Shown here one piece after another: positions 7,698 through 16,427 of a stretch of 24,136 nucleotides of DNA (its first letter is position 1; each line of letters begins with the position of its first letter). Source of the DNA: an uncultured Prevotellaceae bacterium. GTDB taxonomy: Bacteria > Bacteroidota > Bacteroidia > Bacteroidales > Muribaculaceae. Under the pieces are notes generated by a model. That model was not told the origin of the DNA. It was given only the letters and a program-made list of their open reading frames with translations, and made no database searches. The stretch lies in the NCBI GenBank assembly GCA_947254205.1, contig CAMYCE010000026.1, positions 1 to 24,136 of the forward strand, read 5' to 3'. A program made the position numbers and the translations under genes.

Positions 7698-9824
7698 TTA
7701 CTGGAACTTCACAAGGTTGTTCTTGATTTTCACCGAACCCATCACAACCGACGAGAAACGGCTTGCGCCCATTTGTGGGTTTTCATAGATGCCATATTGC
7801 ATGAGCCAGCGGTTGTTGAGGTCTTCTTTCTTGAGCTTCATCTTGCTCTTTTCAACCTTGGTCACCACAAAGGCATATACTGCGCTGTTGCCCACATAGA
7901 ATTGCACTGCACCTTGCTTGGCAGCAACCACACGGCCAATGATAGCGCCATCGCCCTCGTTGCCATCGCCACTCAAGGGCATTGTGTTGATTTTAAACAC
8001 TTGGTCGCTACCAAACATCACTTGGGTGGTGTCGGTTGCTGTGCCAAAGAGCTTGGCATAGCCGGCCACATTGCTTGCTTTGCCCTTGAATTGCTCTTCC
8101 ATAGCCTTGGCTTTCTTGATGTTCATGGCCTTGGTTGTGCAGAACTTGAGCACTTCTTCAGAGTTCATGGGCATATAGTCGCCATCATACACTTCATCGA
8201 CTGCAATAGCGAGCAACACGTCGTGGTTGTCGGCAAACACCGACGACACATCGCCGGCCTTGGCCTCGGTCATGGCCCACTTGATGGCCTTGCGCGAGTT
8301 TTCGATGCCACTGCCACGTTGCATGGGGTTTTCGAGTTGTGAGGTAGCCGACGAGATGAAGGCTTCGTTCATGGCGAAACCACCCTTCACTGCATTTTTC
8401 ACAAAGGCAGCTGCTGTGCGGTTCTTGGCCAAGAAGTTTTCAAGACGGTCTTGAGCGGCATTGGCAGTCTCGGTGCTTGCCACAATGCTATAGGTAGAAA
8501 TTCCCAAGGTGTAGAATGTCTTTTTCACCTTGCTTGCCACCTTCATGAGCACTGCGCCTTGCTTGGCATCGCTATTGAGCACAAAATATTGGTCGGTTGC
8601 ATTTTCGATTTTGCTCTTAATGGTGTCGTTGAAACCATATTGTGGGTTTTGCACCTGAATGGCTTGCTCGGGTTGCACTTCAACGCCCTTCATCTTCGAC
8701 ACGTCTTGACCTGCATTGAGAGCGGCGAGCACCTTGTCTTGCTGTGCCTTGTTGCCTTGCACACCCACCATCACAATTTTGGCAGTGTCGGTGAGTTGCT
8801 CAATGGCTTTGAGCTTATAGAGGGCATAGTCATAGCCTTGGTTAAACATGTGGCTGGCCCCCACTGCACTGCCGGTGATAAACTTGTAGAGCGCGCTGTC
8901 GCCTGTTTGCTGGCCAATTTGCTTAGCTTGGTCGGCAGTCACCTTTTGGGTTTGCACATTGCTAAACTCGCTGATATTTTTGAGCGAGTCGAGCCCGTTG
9001 GGGCCTGCAATCGCAGCTTGAGCCTTGGCCACTGCAGCCTTGCCGGCAGCAAGATCTTTGGCACTGGGCAAGATGTTGAGGGCAATGTAGTGAATGCGAC
9101 GTTGTGGGTCGTTCACCTTCCACAGTTCTTTATATTGGTTATACACGCTTTCAATTTCCGATTGGCTGGGCTTGTATTTAGCATCGTCGAGCGTTGCAAA
9201 GTCTTTCTTGGCAAACTCGATAGAATAGGTGCTGGCATTGTCCTCCTCCATGGCCAAGCGGTCGAGGTCGTTGGGCACAATGGCATTCGACACCAAATAA
9301 TAGAGCTTGTAGCCACGCATTTGGTCATAGACCTGCTTTTTCATCTGCCCCCAAGGTCCTGCCACGAGTTGAAAACGCTGTGGGTCGCTTTCCACGAGTT
9401 TGTCGAGTTGCGAGGGCGACTGAATGGCCTGTCCCAGCTGCTCGGCAACGGTTTGCGTCATTTGATTGGCTTGCTGGTCGTTGTTCATCAACACGGCCAT
9501 TTCTTCACTACTCACGTCGATGCCGGTGGCCTCATACTCTTGGTCGAGAATGGTTTCCATCTCCATTTGATTGAGCAGTTGCTGTTGTTGCACTGCTGCA
9601 TCTTGGCGATTTTGTTGGTCTTTTTGGTTTTGGTTGAGTTCTTCGTAGCGACGGTTGAACTCTTGCAGTTCAATTTTTGCGTCACCCACTTGAGCTGCCG
9701 TTGTGTCGTTGAAGAATGAACTTGATGCACGCACTCCCTCTTCAAGAATGAAGGCGAGAAGACCTGCACCAATCACGATGGTCAAAATCACAGCTCTTTT
9801 TCTGATTGTCTCTAATGCTGCCAT
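7698..9824 (-). CDS. PpiD-like membrane-anchored peptidylprolyl isomerase/foldase
   Basis: Periplasmic chaperone of the SurA/PpiD type, 708 aa, the usual size for Bacteroidetes members. A short cytosolic start (MAALETIRKRAV) is followed by one membrane anchor (about residues 11-31). A Gln-rich SurA-N-like helical region follows (about 40-220; NQNQKDQQNRQDAAVQQQQ), then parvulin-like regions (about 245 onward, RRIHYIALNILPSAKDL). It probably assists folding of exported and outer-membrane proteins as they leave the Sec translocon, which fits the secreted-protein genes upstream, though no operon link is evident. It has its own consensus promoter. The gene is bracketed by palindromic elements A and B. 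Whether the parvulin domains are catalytically active cannot be judged by eye. Confidence 0.88.
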   Translation of the reverse strand: MAALETIRKRAVILTIVIGAGLLAFILEEGVRASSSFFNDTTAAQVGDAKIELQEFNRRYEELNQNQKDQQNRQDAAVQQQQLLNQMEMETILDQEYEATGIDVSSEEMAVLMNNDQQANQMTQTVAEQLGQAIQSPSQLDKLVESDPQRFQLVAGPWGQMKKQVYDQMRGYKLYYLVSNAIVPNDLDRLAMEEDNASTYSIEFAKKDFATLDDAKYKPSQSEIESVYNQYKELWKVNDPQRRIHYIALNILPSAKDLAAGKAAVAKAQAAIAGPNGLDSLKNISEFSNVQTQKVTADQAKQIGQQTGDSALYKFITGSAVGASHMFNQGYDYALYKLKAIEQLTDTAKIVMVGVQGNKAQQDKVLAALNAGQDVSKMKGVEVQPEQAIQVQNPQYGFNDTIKSKIENATDQYFVLNSDAKQGAVLMKVASKVKKTFYTLGISTYSIVASTETANAAQDRLENFLAKNRTAAAFVKNAVKGGFAMNEAFISSATSQLENPMQRGSGIENSRKAIKWAMTEAKAGDVSSVFADNHDVLLAIAVDEVYDGDYMPMNSEEVLKFCTTKAMNIKKAKAMEEQFKGKASNVAGYAKLFGTATDTTQVMFGSDQVFKINTMPLSGDGNEGDGAIIGRVVAAKQGAVQFYVGNSAVYAFVVTKVEKSKMKLKKEDLNNRWLMQYGIYENPQMGASRFSSVVMGSVKIKNNLVKFQ

Positions 9825-9897
9825 TATTTGTTATGTTTTTTGTTTTTATTCTACCGTGTTAATGCTCGATAGCTTGACTTTTAGCTAAAGAAACACG

Positions 9898-9928
9898 CAA
9901 AGATAATCATTTTCGAGTTAACACCAAA
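9898..9928 (-). promoter_or_regulatory. Bacteroidetes-type promoter for ppiD
   Basis: On the minus strand TTTG (9925-9928), 19 bp, then TATCTTTG (9898-9905), a consensus match. The expected start is near 9891, with a leader of about 67 nt. Confidence 0.7.
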
Positions 9929-9950
9929 AAACAGCCCCCACAAAATTAAT

Positions 9951-10209
9951 TTCCACAGATTGACACGGAATTATAAGACCAAAATCAACTAATTTTATCA
10001 ACTAATTAAGCGAATTAAACGAATTGAAAGGTCGAGCCTCTCAAAAATTCGATAAATTCGCTTAATTCGTTGATGTATAAGACCCAAAAACAACTAATTA
10101 AGCGAATTTTCACGAATCAGAGAAGGTCAATCCTCTCAAAAATTCGTTTAATTCGCTTAATTAGTTGATATAATTAGTTGATAGAATTCGTTGATAAAAT
10201 TCTGTGGAA
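9951..10209. repeat. Palindromic double-hairpin element B
   Basis: Second copy of element A in the same orientation. Ends are TTCCACAGA (9951-9959) and TCTGTGGAA (10201-10209). Hairpin B1 contains the 71-base block identical to A1; B2 carries the A2 loop with one difference. Compared with A it has diverged arms (ACTAATT in place of ACGAATT) and extra short repeats of AATTAGTTGAT. The right end lies two bases from the stop codon of the secreted protein at 10212, so it forms that gene's entire 3' flank. Confidence 0.85.
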
Positions 10210-10211
10210 CT

Positions 10212-12251
10212 TTAGTGCATCTCCTTGGTGGTGGTGCGCGAGCCGTCGCTATAGGTGGTGACCACCACGTTCATGCCTGCAAAGGGCTTGTCGCTGCTCA
10301 TGCCTTGCATGTTGATGTAGCGCACGCTCGCCACGGCCTTGCCGGCTTCGACATGGGTGACAGCTGTGATAATGCCGGTGCTGCTGAGCGTGAGGGGCGT
10401 GAACGCATAGTCGGTGGGAATATTTGATTCGGAATAACCCTTACCCTTACCAGTACTGATAATAGTACGGAACTCATAGGTGGCGCCATCTTGCAAATCA
10501 TCATAGTTGCGAATGCCTTGATTGTAGGCGAGACTGGACACCCCCACTGCACCGGCAAGGTTATAGCCATTGGCTTGGCCTTGCTTGGCAGGAAGCACAA
10601 AAGCTTTTTTATCTTTGTTCCACACAGCCCAAGTGATGTCGGCAACTTCATATTTTTTGGGAGTGACAAAGAAGAACGTCTTGTGATTGACAGGGCTAAC
10701 CTGCGTGCCGGCAAAGCTGGCCAAGCAATAGGTGTTGATGTTGTCGGTCAAATCGTTGATTTTATCTTTGATGACATAGTTTTTATTTTCGGCACCGGCC
10801 ACAGGATTTTTTGTCGCTACGATCTCAGTGCCGGCATCATACATGGTCACACTGCCCATAACACCCTTGAGTTTCTTGCCCACATATTGCAGGCGTGCGG
10901 CATCGTCGCTTTCCATGGGCTTTTTCAGGCTAATCCTCGCCCAGTTGCTTTGGTCATAGTGAGCAGCCTCGCCAAAGCCGGCCTTTGCCATGTAGTCGAT
11001 GTCACCGGCACCGGGCAGGTCTTTCACAAGAGCCTTGTTGTCGTCTTTGACATAAAGATATTTCTTAGTGGCAAACACACAGGTGAGGTCGTCGTCGACA
11101 ATGGCGACCCGTGCATATTGCTTTATTTCTTGTTTAGTGAAAAGATCGGCGAGTGCTTCGAGTGTGATGGGCGTAAAGGGCGTGGTGGGCTGGCGTTCCA
11201 CATCGATGTCGTAGTTGTCGATAGTGGCTTGCTTCTTAGTGGTCAGGGGCAAGTAGCAAGTGTTGGTGGCAATGTAGTCGGCGTTGTCGCCGGTGGTGTT
11301 GGTCTTGCCAAATTTAAATCCATCGGCGGCAAGCACTCGCATGGTGGCAGGGTCAAACTTGGTGCGATAGGCATCGTTGCCGGCATTGTGATTGATGTCG
11401 ATTACCCCCTCGAGCAGGTTGCGCTCGACAATGATAGCTTGGGAGGTCGTAGGCACAAGGCGATTGGTGGCAGGCTTGTCTGTTAGACACTCAAGAATCA
11501 CGGGAGTATTGGCAGGCACTTCGCCATTCTTAATTTCTCGAATAGAGATTTGGGATTTCCTGTGATCGACCTTGGTCACGATATAGGCTTTCACGCCGTC
11601 GTAGCACTTGTAGGGGAAGGCTGTGTACATCGTGGTGTAGTACTTGTCACCTACCTTTGTTTTGGGGGCTGCACCAAAGTAATACTTGTCCATGTGAGCC
11701 TCATCGAGAGGTTCAAGCTCAAATTCATTGTTGTCGTCGCCACCACACAATATAGTACTATTACCAAAACCATATGATGCTCCATCTTTCAAATAACGTT
11801 TCCCAAAAAAAATATTACCATAGAATTTTGTTATTCCTTCAGGAGTGCTTTCAGCAATAATTTCAACATTAGACCCGGCCTTTTTAATAATAGACTGAGA
11901 TCCAATACCTTGAGCAACAATATCAACTTTATTCAAGCCTCCGGAAGCATTGGGGTTGCCCGTAATATAGACCACAGTGCCTGCACTGCTCGCATATTCC
12001 TCGCTCGGAGTTGAAGAATAAACCGTCGACAACTTGGGATGTAATACTATTGAATTCGAGAAAATAGCGCCCCAAAAGCCATCTGAAGAACGATTTGCTG
12101 CGGTATAGGTATCACCTACCATCCACACATATTTGTTGGAGGTTTTGCTCCACAAGCGGTAGTATTTTCCACTTTCGGGTGCTGCTCCTGTTGCAAAGGC
12201 GGCAACAGTGCAAAGGCACATGAGCAGCAATGTGAGTATTTGTTTTCTCAT
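10212..12251 (-). CDS. Secreted tagged protein, tandem paralog 1
   Basis: Exported protein of 679 aa, function not recognised. Signal peptide 1-20 (MRKQILTLLLMCLCTVAAFA), then a lectin-like opening (GKYYRLWSKTSNKYVWM). Residues 48-168 differ strongly from the neighbouring paralog and are encoded by more A/T-rich DNA. From GGDDNNEFELEPLDEAHM onward the two proteins are closely similar, including a Bacteroidales surface-protein-like segment (YYTTMYTAFPYKC, then VPANTPVILEC). The last 39 residues are the shared C-terminal tag, here ending TTTKEMH. The start at 12249-12251 is chosen because the signal peptide begins there in both paralogs. No consensus promoter was found in the 230-nt gap upstream, which holds the terminator of paralog 2. 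Duplication product of 12482-14560. Confidence 0.85.
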   Translation of the reverse strand: MRKQILTLLLMCLCTVAAFATGAAPESGKYYRLWSKTSNKYVWMVGDTYTAANRSSDGFWGAIFSNSIVLHPKLSTVYSSTPSEEYASSAGTVVYITGNPNASGGLNKVDIVAQGIGSQSIIKKAGSNVEIIAESTPEGITKFYGNIFFGKRYLKDGASYGFGNSTILCGGDDNNEFELEPLDEAHMDKYYFGAAPKTKVGDKYYTTMYTAFPYKCYDGVKAYIVTKVDHRKSQISIREIKNGEVPANTPVILECLTDKPATNRLVPTTSQAIIVERNLLEGVIDINHNAGNDAYRTKFDPATMRVLAADGFKFGKTNTTGDNADYIATNTCYLPLTTKKQATIDNYDIDVERQPTTPFTPITLEALADLFTKQEIKQYARVAIVDDDLTCVFATKKYLYVKDDNKALVKDLPGAGDIDYMAKAGFGEAAHYDQSNWARISLKKPMESDDAARLQYVGKKLKGVMGSVTMYDAGTEIVATKNPVAGAENKNYVIKDKINDLTDNINTYCLASFAGTQVSPVNHKTFFFVTPKKYEVADITWAVWNKDKKAFVLPAKQGQANGYNLAGAVGVSSLAYNQGIRNYDDLQDGATYEFRTIISTGKGKGYSESNIPTDYAFTPLTLSSTGIITAVTHVEAGKAVASVRYINMQGMSSDKPFAGMNVVVTTYSDGSRTTTKEMH

Positions 12252-12265
12252 CGTTTGAGTTTTTT
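12118..12265. repeat. Identical 5' repeat of the tandem paralogs, copy 1
   Basis: About 148 bases covering codons 1-45 and the region just upstream of the start are identical to 14427-14574; beyond this the T run differs in length (8 versus 6) and the leaders diverge. This marks recent duplication or gene conversion of the 5' ends. Confidence 0.9.
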
Positions 12266-12315
12266 TTGCTTGATGTGCACTTACGCACACATCTGTAGTT
12301 TATAAAATTTTTTAT

Positions 12316-12643
12316 TTTAAAGAGTTATTTTTTTCAAGAACAAGAAAAATAAAAGTCGCATCACGGAGCATCGCTACCGAATGCGCGTGGATGCGCGTGG
12401 ATGCGACTTTCATTGATATTATAGAATCACGGCTTCATTATGAGCCATTTGTCGATATTTTGCTTGTGATTGAAAAATTTTTTATTTCACAACCTTAGTA
12501 GTAGTTTTGCTACCATCGGCATAGGTAGTAACGGCTACGTTAACACCTGCAAACGGAGTGGCACTTTCAACGCCTTGCATGTTGATGTAGCGCACGCTCG
12601 CCACGGCCTTGCCGGCTTCGACATTGTCGACAGCAGTTTCAAT
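12316..12643. repeat. 3' cassette repeat (tag plus terminator), copy 1
   Basis: 328 bases matching the 316 bases at 14625-14940. The only differences I find are one substitution, a 2-base change in a T run and a 10-bp tandem duplication (ATGCGCGTGG) in the terminator loop. It covers the last 54 codons of the paralog-2 gene, its stop and the downstream terminator. Confidence 0.93.
12352..12410 (-). terminator. Intrinsic terminator of paralog 2
   Basis: An 11-bp stem, AAAGTCGCATC (12352-12362) with GATGCGACTTT (12400-12410), is followed on the minus strand by TATTTTTC. The loop contains a 10-bp tandem duplication absent from the copy at 14659-14707. Confidence 0.85.
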
Positions 12644-14560
12644 GCCGGTGTGGCTGAGCATGAGGGGCATGATCACATAGTCTTTGGCAATAGTTGCATT
12701 GGGCTTGCCCACAGCAGGAGCATTGGAGGTCGCAATGTTCTCGCCCTTCAGGACAAGAGCACGGAACTCATAGGTGGCGCCATCTTGCAAATCACCCCAC
12801 TTGAGGTCGCCTTGATTGAAGAGGAAGGCATCCTCCTCATCCACCACCACTGCACCATCAAGGTCATAGCCATTGGCCGTGCCTTGCTTGGCAGGAATCA
12901 CAAAAGCATTTTTATCTTTGTTCCACACAGCCCAAGTGATGTCGGCAACTTCCAAATTTTTGGGAGTGACAAAGAAGAACTGCTTGCCATTGACAGGGCT
13001 AACCTGCGTGCCGGCAAAGCCGGCCATGCAATAGGTGTTGATGTTGTCGGTCAAATCGTTGATTTCATTTTTGATGACATAGGTTTTATTTTCGGCACCG
13101 GCCACAGGATTTTTTGACACTTCGATAACAGTGCCTTCATTGGAGTCCAACGTGCCTACAACACCCTTGAGTGTCTTGCCCACATATTGCAGGCGTGCGG
13201 CATCGTTGCTTTCCATGGCAACGGACAACCTAATCATAGCCCAGTTGCTTTGGTCATAGTGAGCAGCCTTGTCAAAGCCGGCCATTTCCATGTAGTCGAG
13301 GTCACCGGCACCGGGCATGTCTTTCACAAGAGCCTTGTTGTCGTCTTTGACAAAAAGATATTCGCTATTGGCAAACACACAGGTGAGGTCGTCGTCGACA
13401 ATGGCGACCTGTGCTTGTGTCTCTATTTCTTTTTTAGCGATGCTCTCGGTGAGTGCTTGGAGTGTGATGGGCGTGATGGGCTCAACCTCACCGCCCACAA
13501 CGATGTCGTAGTTGTCGATAGCGGCTTGCTCGGCTGTCACGGGCAAGTAGCAAGTGTTGGTGGCAATGTAGGCGGCGTTGTCGCCGGTGGTATTGGTCTT
13601 GCCAAATTTAAATCCATCGGCAGCAAGCACTCGCATGGTGGCAGGGTCAAACTTGGTGCGATAGTCATTGTTGCCGGCATTGTGATTGATGTCGATTACC
13701 CCCTTGAGCAGGTTGCCGGCGATAGAGGTAGCTTGGGTGGTCATGGGCACAAGGCGATTGGTGGCAGGGGTGGCTGTTTTACACTCAAGAATCACGGGAG
13801 TTTTGGCAGGCACTTCGCCATTCTCAATTTCTCGAACAGTGATTTTGGCAGCCTTGGCATCGACCTTGGTCACGATATAGGCTTTCACGCCGTCGTGGCA
13901 CTTGTAGGGGAAGGCGGTGTACATCGTGGTGTAGTACTTGCCACCTGCCTGTGTTTTGGGGGCTGCACCAAAGTAGAACTCATTCATGTGAGCCTCATCG
14001 AGAGGTTCAAGCTCAAATTGATTGTTATCGTCGCCACCACACACGATTGCAGCATTGCCCACACGACCTCCATATTGTGCTCCATCTTTCAAGAAACGAT
14101 CGCCAAACAGTTCGGTGGCAAACTTTGAGATTCCTGTGGCAGTATCATAGCTACCAAAGAAAATGAATCCGAAGCCCGAATTGTGCAAAATGGTCATAGC
14201 ATCAAGCCCTTGTGAAGCAAAGTTAACATTGTCAATGCGACCGGACGAAACTTTATCGCCGGTAAGATAGAAAATAGAGCCGGGGTAGCTCAGATATTCT
14301 TCACCGGCAGTGGTTGAATAATATGTTGATTGCTTAGGTTGCAAAATGATGGAATTGGCAAAAATCGCACCATAAAAACCATCATCGGGAGTTCCTCCTC
14401 TTGTCGCAAGCAAAAAATTATCGCCCACCATCCACACATATTTGTTGGAGGTTTTGCTCCACAAGCGGTAGTATTTTCCACTTTCGGGTGCTGCTCCTGT
14501 TGCAAAGGCGGCAACAGTGCAAAGGCACATGAGCAGCAATGTGAGTATTTGTTTTCTCAT
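12482..14560 (-). CDS. Secreted tagged protein, tandem paralog 2
   Basis: Exported protein of 692 aa and unknown function, paralogous to the downstream gene at 10212-12251. Residues 1-47 are identical to that paralog (signal peptide plus GKYYRLWSKTSNKYVWM). Residues 48-173 form the divergent segment (for example FGFIFFGSYDTATG). The rest is closely similar. Its last 54 residues, however, are identical to those of the unrelated 451-aa protein upstream (14779-16134), not to its own paralog. The tag ends TTTKVVK. The start at 14558-14560 is chosen from the conserved signal peptide. A terminator follows. Upstream is the terminator of the 451-aa gene and no consensus promoter, so its transcription start is unclear. 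Confidence 0.86.
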   Translation of the reverse strand: MRKQILTLLLMCLCTVAAFATGAAPESGKYYRLWSKTSNKYVWMVGDNFLLATRGGTPDDGFYGAIFANSIILQPKQSTYYSTTAGEEYLSYPGSIFYLTGDKVSSGRIDNVNFASQGLDAMTILHNSGFGFIFFGSYDTATGISKFATELFGDRFLKDGAQYGGRVGNAAIVCGGDDNNQFELEPLDEAHMNEFYFGAAPKTQAGGKYYTTMYTAFPYKCHDGVKAYIVTKVDAKAAKITVREIENGEVPAKTPVILECKTATPATNRLVPMTTQATSIAGNLLKGVIDINHNAGNNDYRTKFDPATMRVLAADGFKFGKTNTTGDNAAYIATNTCYLPVTAEQAAIDNYDIVVGGEVEPITPITLQALTESIAKKEIETQAQVAIVDDDLTCVFANSEYLFVKDDNKALVKDMPGAGDLDYMEMAGFDKAAHYDQSNWAMIRLSVAMESNDAARLQYVGKTLKGVVGTLDSNEGTVIEVSKNPVAGAENKTYVIKNEINDLTDNINTYCMAGFAGTQVSPVNGKQFFFVTPKNLEVADITWAVWNKDKNAFVIPAKQGTANGYDLDGAVVVDEEDAFLFNQGDLKWGDLQDGATYEFRALVLKGENIATSNAPAVGKPNATIAKDYVIMPLMLSHTGIETAVDNVEAGKAVASVRYINMQGVESATPFAGVNVAVTTYADGSKTTTKVVK

Positions 14561-14574
14561 CGTTTGAGTTTTTT
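14427..14574. repeat. Identical 5' repeat of the tandem paralogs, copy 2
   Basis: Identical to 12118-12265; covers codons 1-45 of paralog 2 and its immediate leader. Both leaders go on to contain a small hairpin around CACTTACGCACACATC. Confidence 0.9.
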
Positions 14575-14624
14575 GCGTGATGCGCACTTACGCACACATC
14601 TGCATTTTTTTATGTTTTTTTCGC

Positions 14625-14940
14625 TTTAAAGAGTTATTTTTCAAGAACAAGAAAAATAAAAGTCGCATCACGGAGCATCGCTACCGGATGCGCGTGGATG
14701 CGACTTTCATTGATATTATAGAATCACGGCTTCATTATGAGCCATTTGTCGATATTTTGCTTGTGATTGAAAAATTTTTTATTTCACAACCTTAGTAGTA
14801 GTTTTGCTACCATCGGCATAGGTAGTAACGGCTACGTTAACACCTGCAAACGGAGTGGCACTTTCAACGCCTTGCATGTTGATGTAGCGCACGCTCGCCA
14901 CGGCCTTGCCGGCTTCGACATTGTCGACAGCAGTTTCAAT
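14625..14940. repeat. 3' cassette repeat (tag plus terminator), copy 2
   Basis: Matches 12316-12643 almost base for base. Identity stops abruptly at 14940 inside the coding region, where the 451-aa protein diverges completely from paralog 2. Confidence 0.93.
14659..14707 (-). terminator. Intrinsic terminator of the 451-aa gene
   Basis: The same 11-bp stem as at 12352-12410 (14659-14669 with 14697-14707), followed on the minus strand by TATTTTTC. An inner GCATC/GATGC pairing is possible. Confidence 0.85.
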
Positions 14941-16134
14941 CTTGGGTTTAACTGTGAACACGATTTCAATATCGTTTTCTTTACCGGCAATTTTTTGGTC
15001 AAATTTGCCATCGGCAAGTTTAACTTGTGCCTCGGCTTTAGACTTGTCGAAGTTAAGACGGTTGATTTTCACACCGCTCATGTCGGAAGTAGTGATGCTC
15101 ACTTCATAGGTGTGGGCAGGGTTAAGACCAACAAATTCAAACTTACCATCGGCAACAGTAGTTGCGTTATCCATTACATCGTCGGTAGTTTCGTCGGTGA
15201 GCTTAACTGTTGCACCGGCAATGCCTTCGCCTGTTTCATTAACCACAGTGCCACGAATGTCGTTGGTGTAATATTTCAAGCCAAAAGCAGGGAGTCTGTG
15301 AGTTTGGATCATGAAAGGAATGGCAGGGTGGTTGCCACCAAGGAATTGATCAACGTTGTAGTACTCAGTGCTGGTCACGATAGTGGGCTCAACATTGATG
15401 TTTTCAGCAGGATCTTTCACAGTGAAAATACCCTTACCACGGAAGATAGTGGCCTTCTCGGCCTCGGCTTGGAAAGTACCATACCTGAAGTGCATGTTCT
15501 TGGCATCGGTCAAGTTCACTGTCACACAAAGGTTGCCTTCATTGAGATAGGTGTAGGGGCGCTCATAGTTGCTCTGAATGAAATCTTCAAGCTGTTTACC
15601 GTTAAAGAACTTGAATTCACAGAGTTCAAGACCTTTGCTCTTGAACACATTTTCATCGGCCTCGAGAGCAGCCAAAGTTGCAGAGTAAGTAGCCTTTCGG
15701 TCGTTTTCGCTGAACTCTGTGCCGGTATAGCCATAAATGTAGCTCTTTACATTGAGCTTTTCGCCCACCTTTTCAGGACCATCATTAACGGCCTGCAAGA
15801 ACATTTGCGAAATTTCGGCATACTTAGGCAAAGCGAGGTTTTTACCTTGACCATTGATTTGACCCTTAAAGTCGTTGGGAGTAACCAAGCAGCTCACCAT
15901 CCAATTGGGCAAAGAGGCAGACATAGTGTTACCATCAAGAGCTGTCAAAATGGGTTGATTACTTGTTGCGATATCAAACTCCTTGCTAAAGGTGTTTTGA
16001 GTTTGAGAATCAAGACCATTCCATTTTACATTGCAAGAAAGTTCGTGCTTATCTTCGTTCATATAAGTGAACTTTTGAGCACCGGCTGAGAGGCACACGC
16101 CTGCAACAGCAACAAAAAGTAATACTTTTTTCAT
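14779..16134 (-). CDS. Secreted protein with carboxypeptidase-regulatory-like domain and C-terminal tag
   Basis: Exported protein of 451 aa. Signal peptide 1-19 (MKKVLLFVAVAGVCLSAGA). Residues 20-290 are not recognised. About 292-372 resemble a carboxypeptidase-regulatory-like beta-sandwich (DIRGTVVNETGEGIAGATV, then ADGKFEFVGLNPAHTYEV), a fold common in Bacteroidetes surface proteins. Residues 412-451 are the shared tag, and the last 54 residues are identical to paralog 2 downstream although the rest is unrelated. It has a consensus promoter and an unusually long leader of about 165 nt, and is followed by a terminator. Function unknown; surface display is inference. Confidence 0.85.
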   Translation of the reverse strand: MKKVLLFVAVAGVCLSAGAQKFTYMNEDKHELSCNVKWNGLDSQTQNTFSKEFDIATSNQPILTALDGNTMSASLPNWMVSCLVTPNDFKGQINGQGKNLALPKYAEISQMFLQAVNDGPEKVGEKLNVKSYIYGYTGTEFSENDRKATYSATLAALEADENVFKSKGLELCEFKFFNGKQLEDFIQSNYERPYTYLNEGNLCVTVNLTDAKNMHFRYGTFQAEAEKATIFRGKGIFTVKDPAENINVEPTIVTSTEYYNVDQFLGGNHPAIPFMIQTHRLPAFGLKYYTNDIRGTVVNETGEGIAGATVKLTDETTDDVMDNATTVADGKFEFVGLNPAHTYEVSITTSDMSGVKINRLNFDKSKAEAQVKLADGKFDQKIAGKENDIEIVFTVKPKIETAVDNVEAGKAVASVRYINMQGVESATPFAGVNVAVTTYADGSKTTTKVVK

Positions 16135-16306
16135 TATGATTTATTTTTTAAAAAATTAATTTCCCATTAAAAAACATTGCCACCCACCTTTGTTTTTTTG
16201 CAAAAAAATGCATGCGTTGTTTTTCATTCAGAACGAAAAGGCGCAATGAACAAATAAAAGTTTCATTGGAAGCAATGTTAATAATTACTCGCTTTTATTC
16301 TGAGTG

Positions 16307-16338
16307 CAAAGATAAATTCTTTTTTCATAGTCTACAAA
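16307..16338 (-). promoter_or_regulatory. Bacteroidetes-type promoter for the 451-aa gene
   Basis: On the minus strand TTTG (16335-16338), 20 bp, then TATCTTTG (16307-16314), an exact consensus match. The start near 16300 implies a leader of about 165 nt, which includes a 16-base perfect palindrome of seven T, GC and seven A (16193-16208). Confidence 0.7.
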
Positions 16339-16427
16339 TTATTGAGCCTGAATTATGGACCCATGCGACTTTTTTTTTACCACTTATCACCCATTTTTAG
16401 CCACTCAAACAGCCAAAAACACCAAAA

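Noticed and set aside
7416..10209. CRISPR array, from the repeated CGAATTAA units
   Set aside because: The units are short, contiguous and palindromic, with no unique spacers of uniform length and no cas genes.
12252..12290. Extended starts for the tandem secreted paralogs (to 12290 and 14587)
   Set aside because: The extensions differ between the paralogs and would bury the signal peptide behind 9-13 polar residues; identity of the signal peptide begins at MRKQ.
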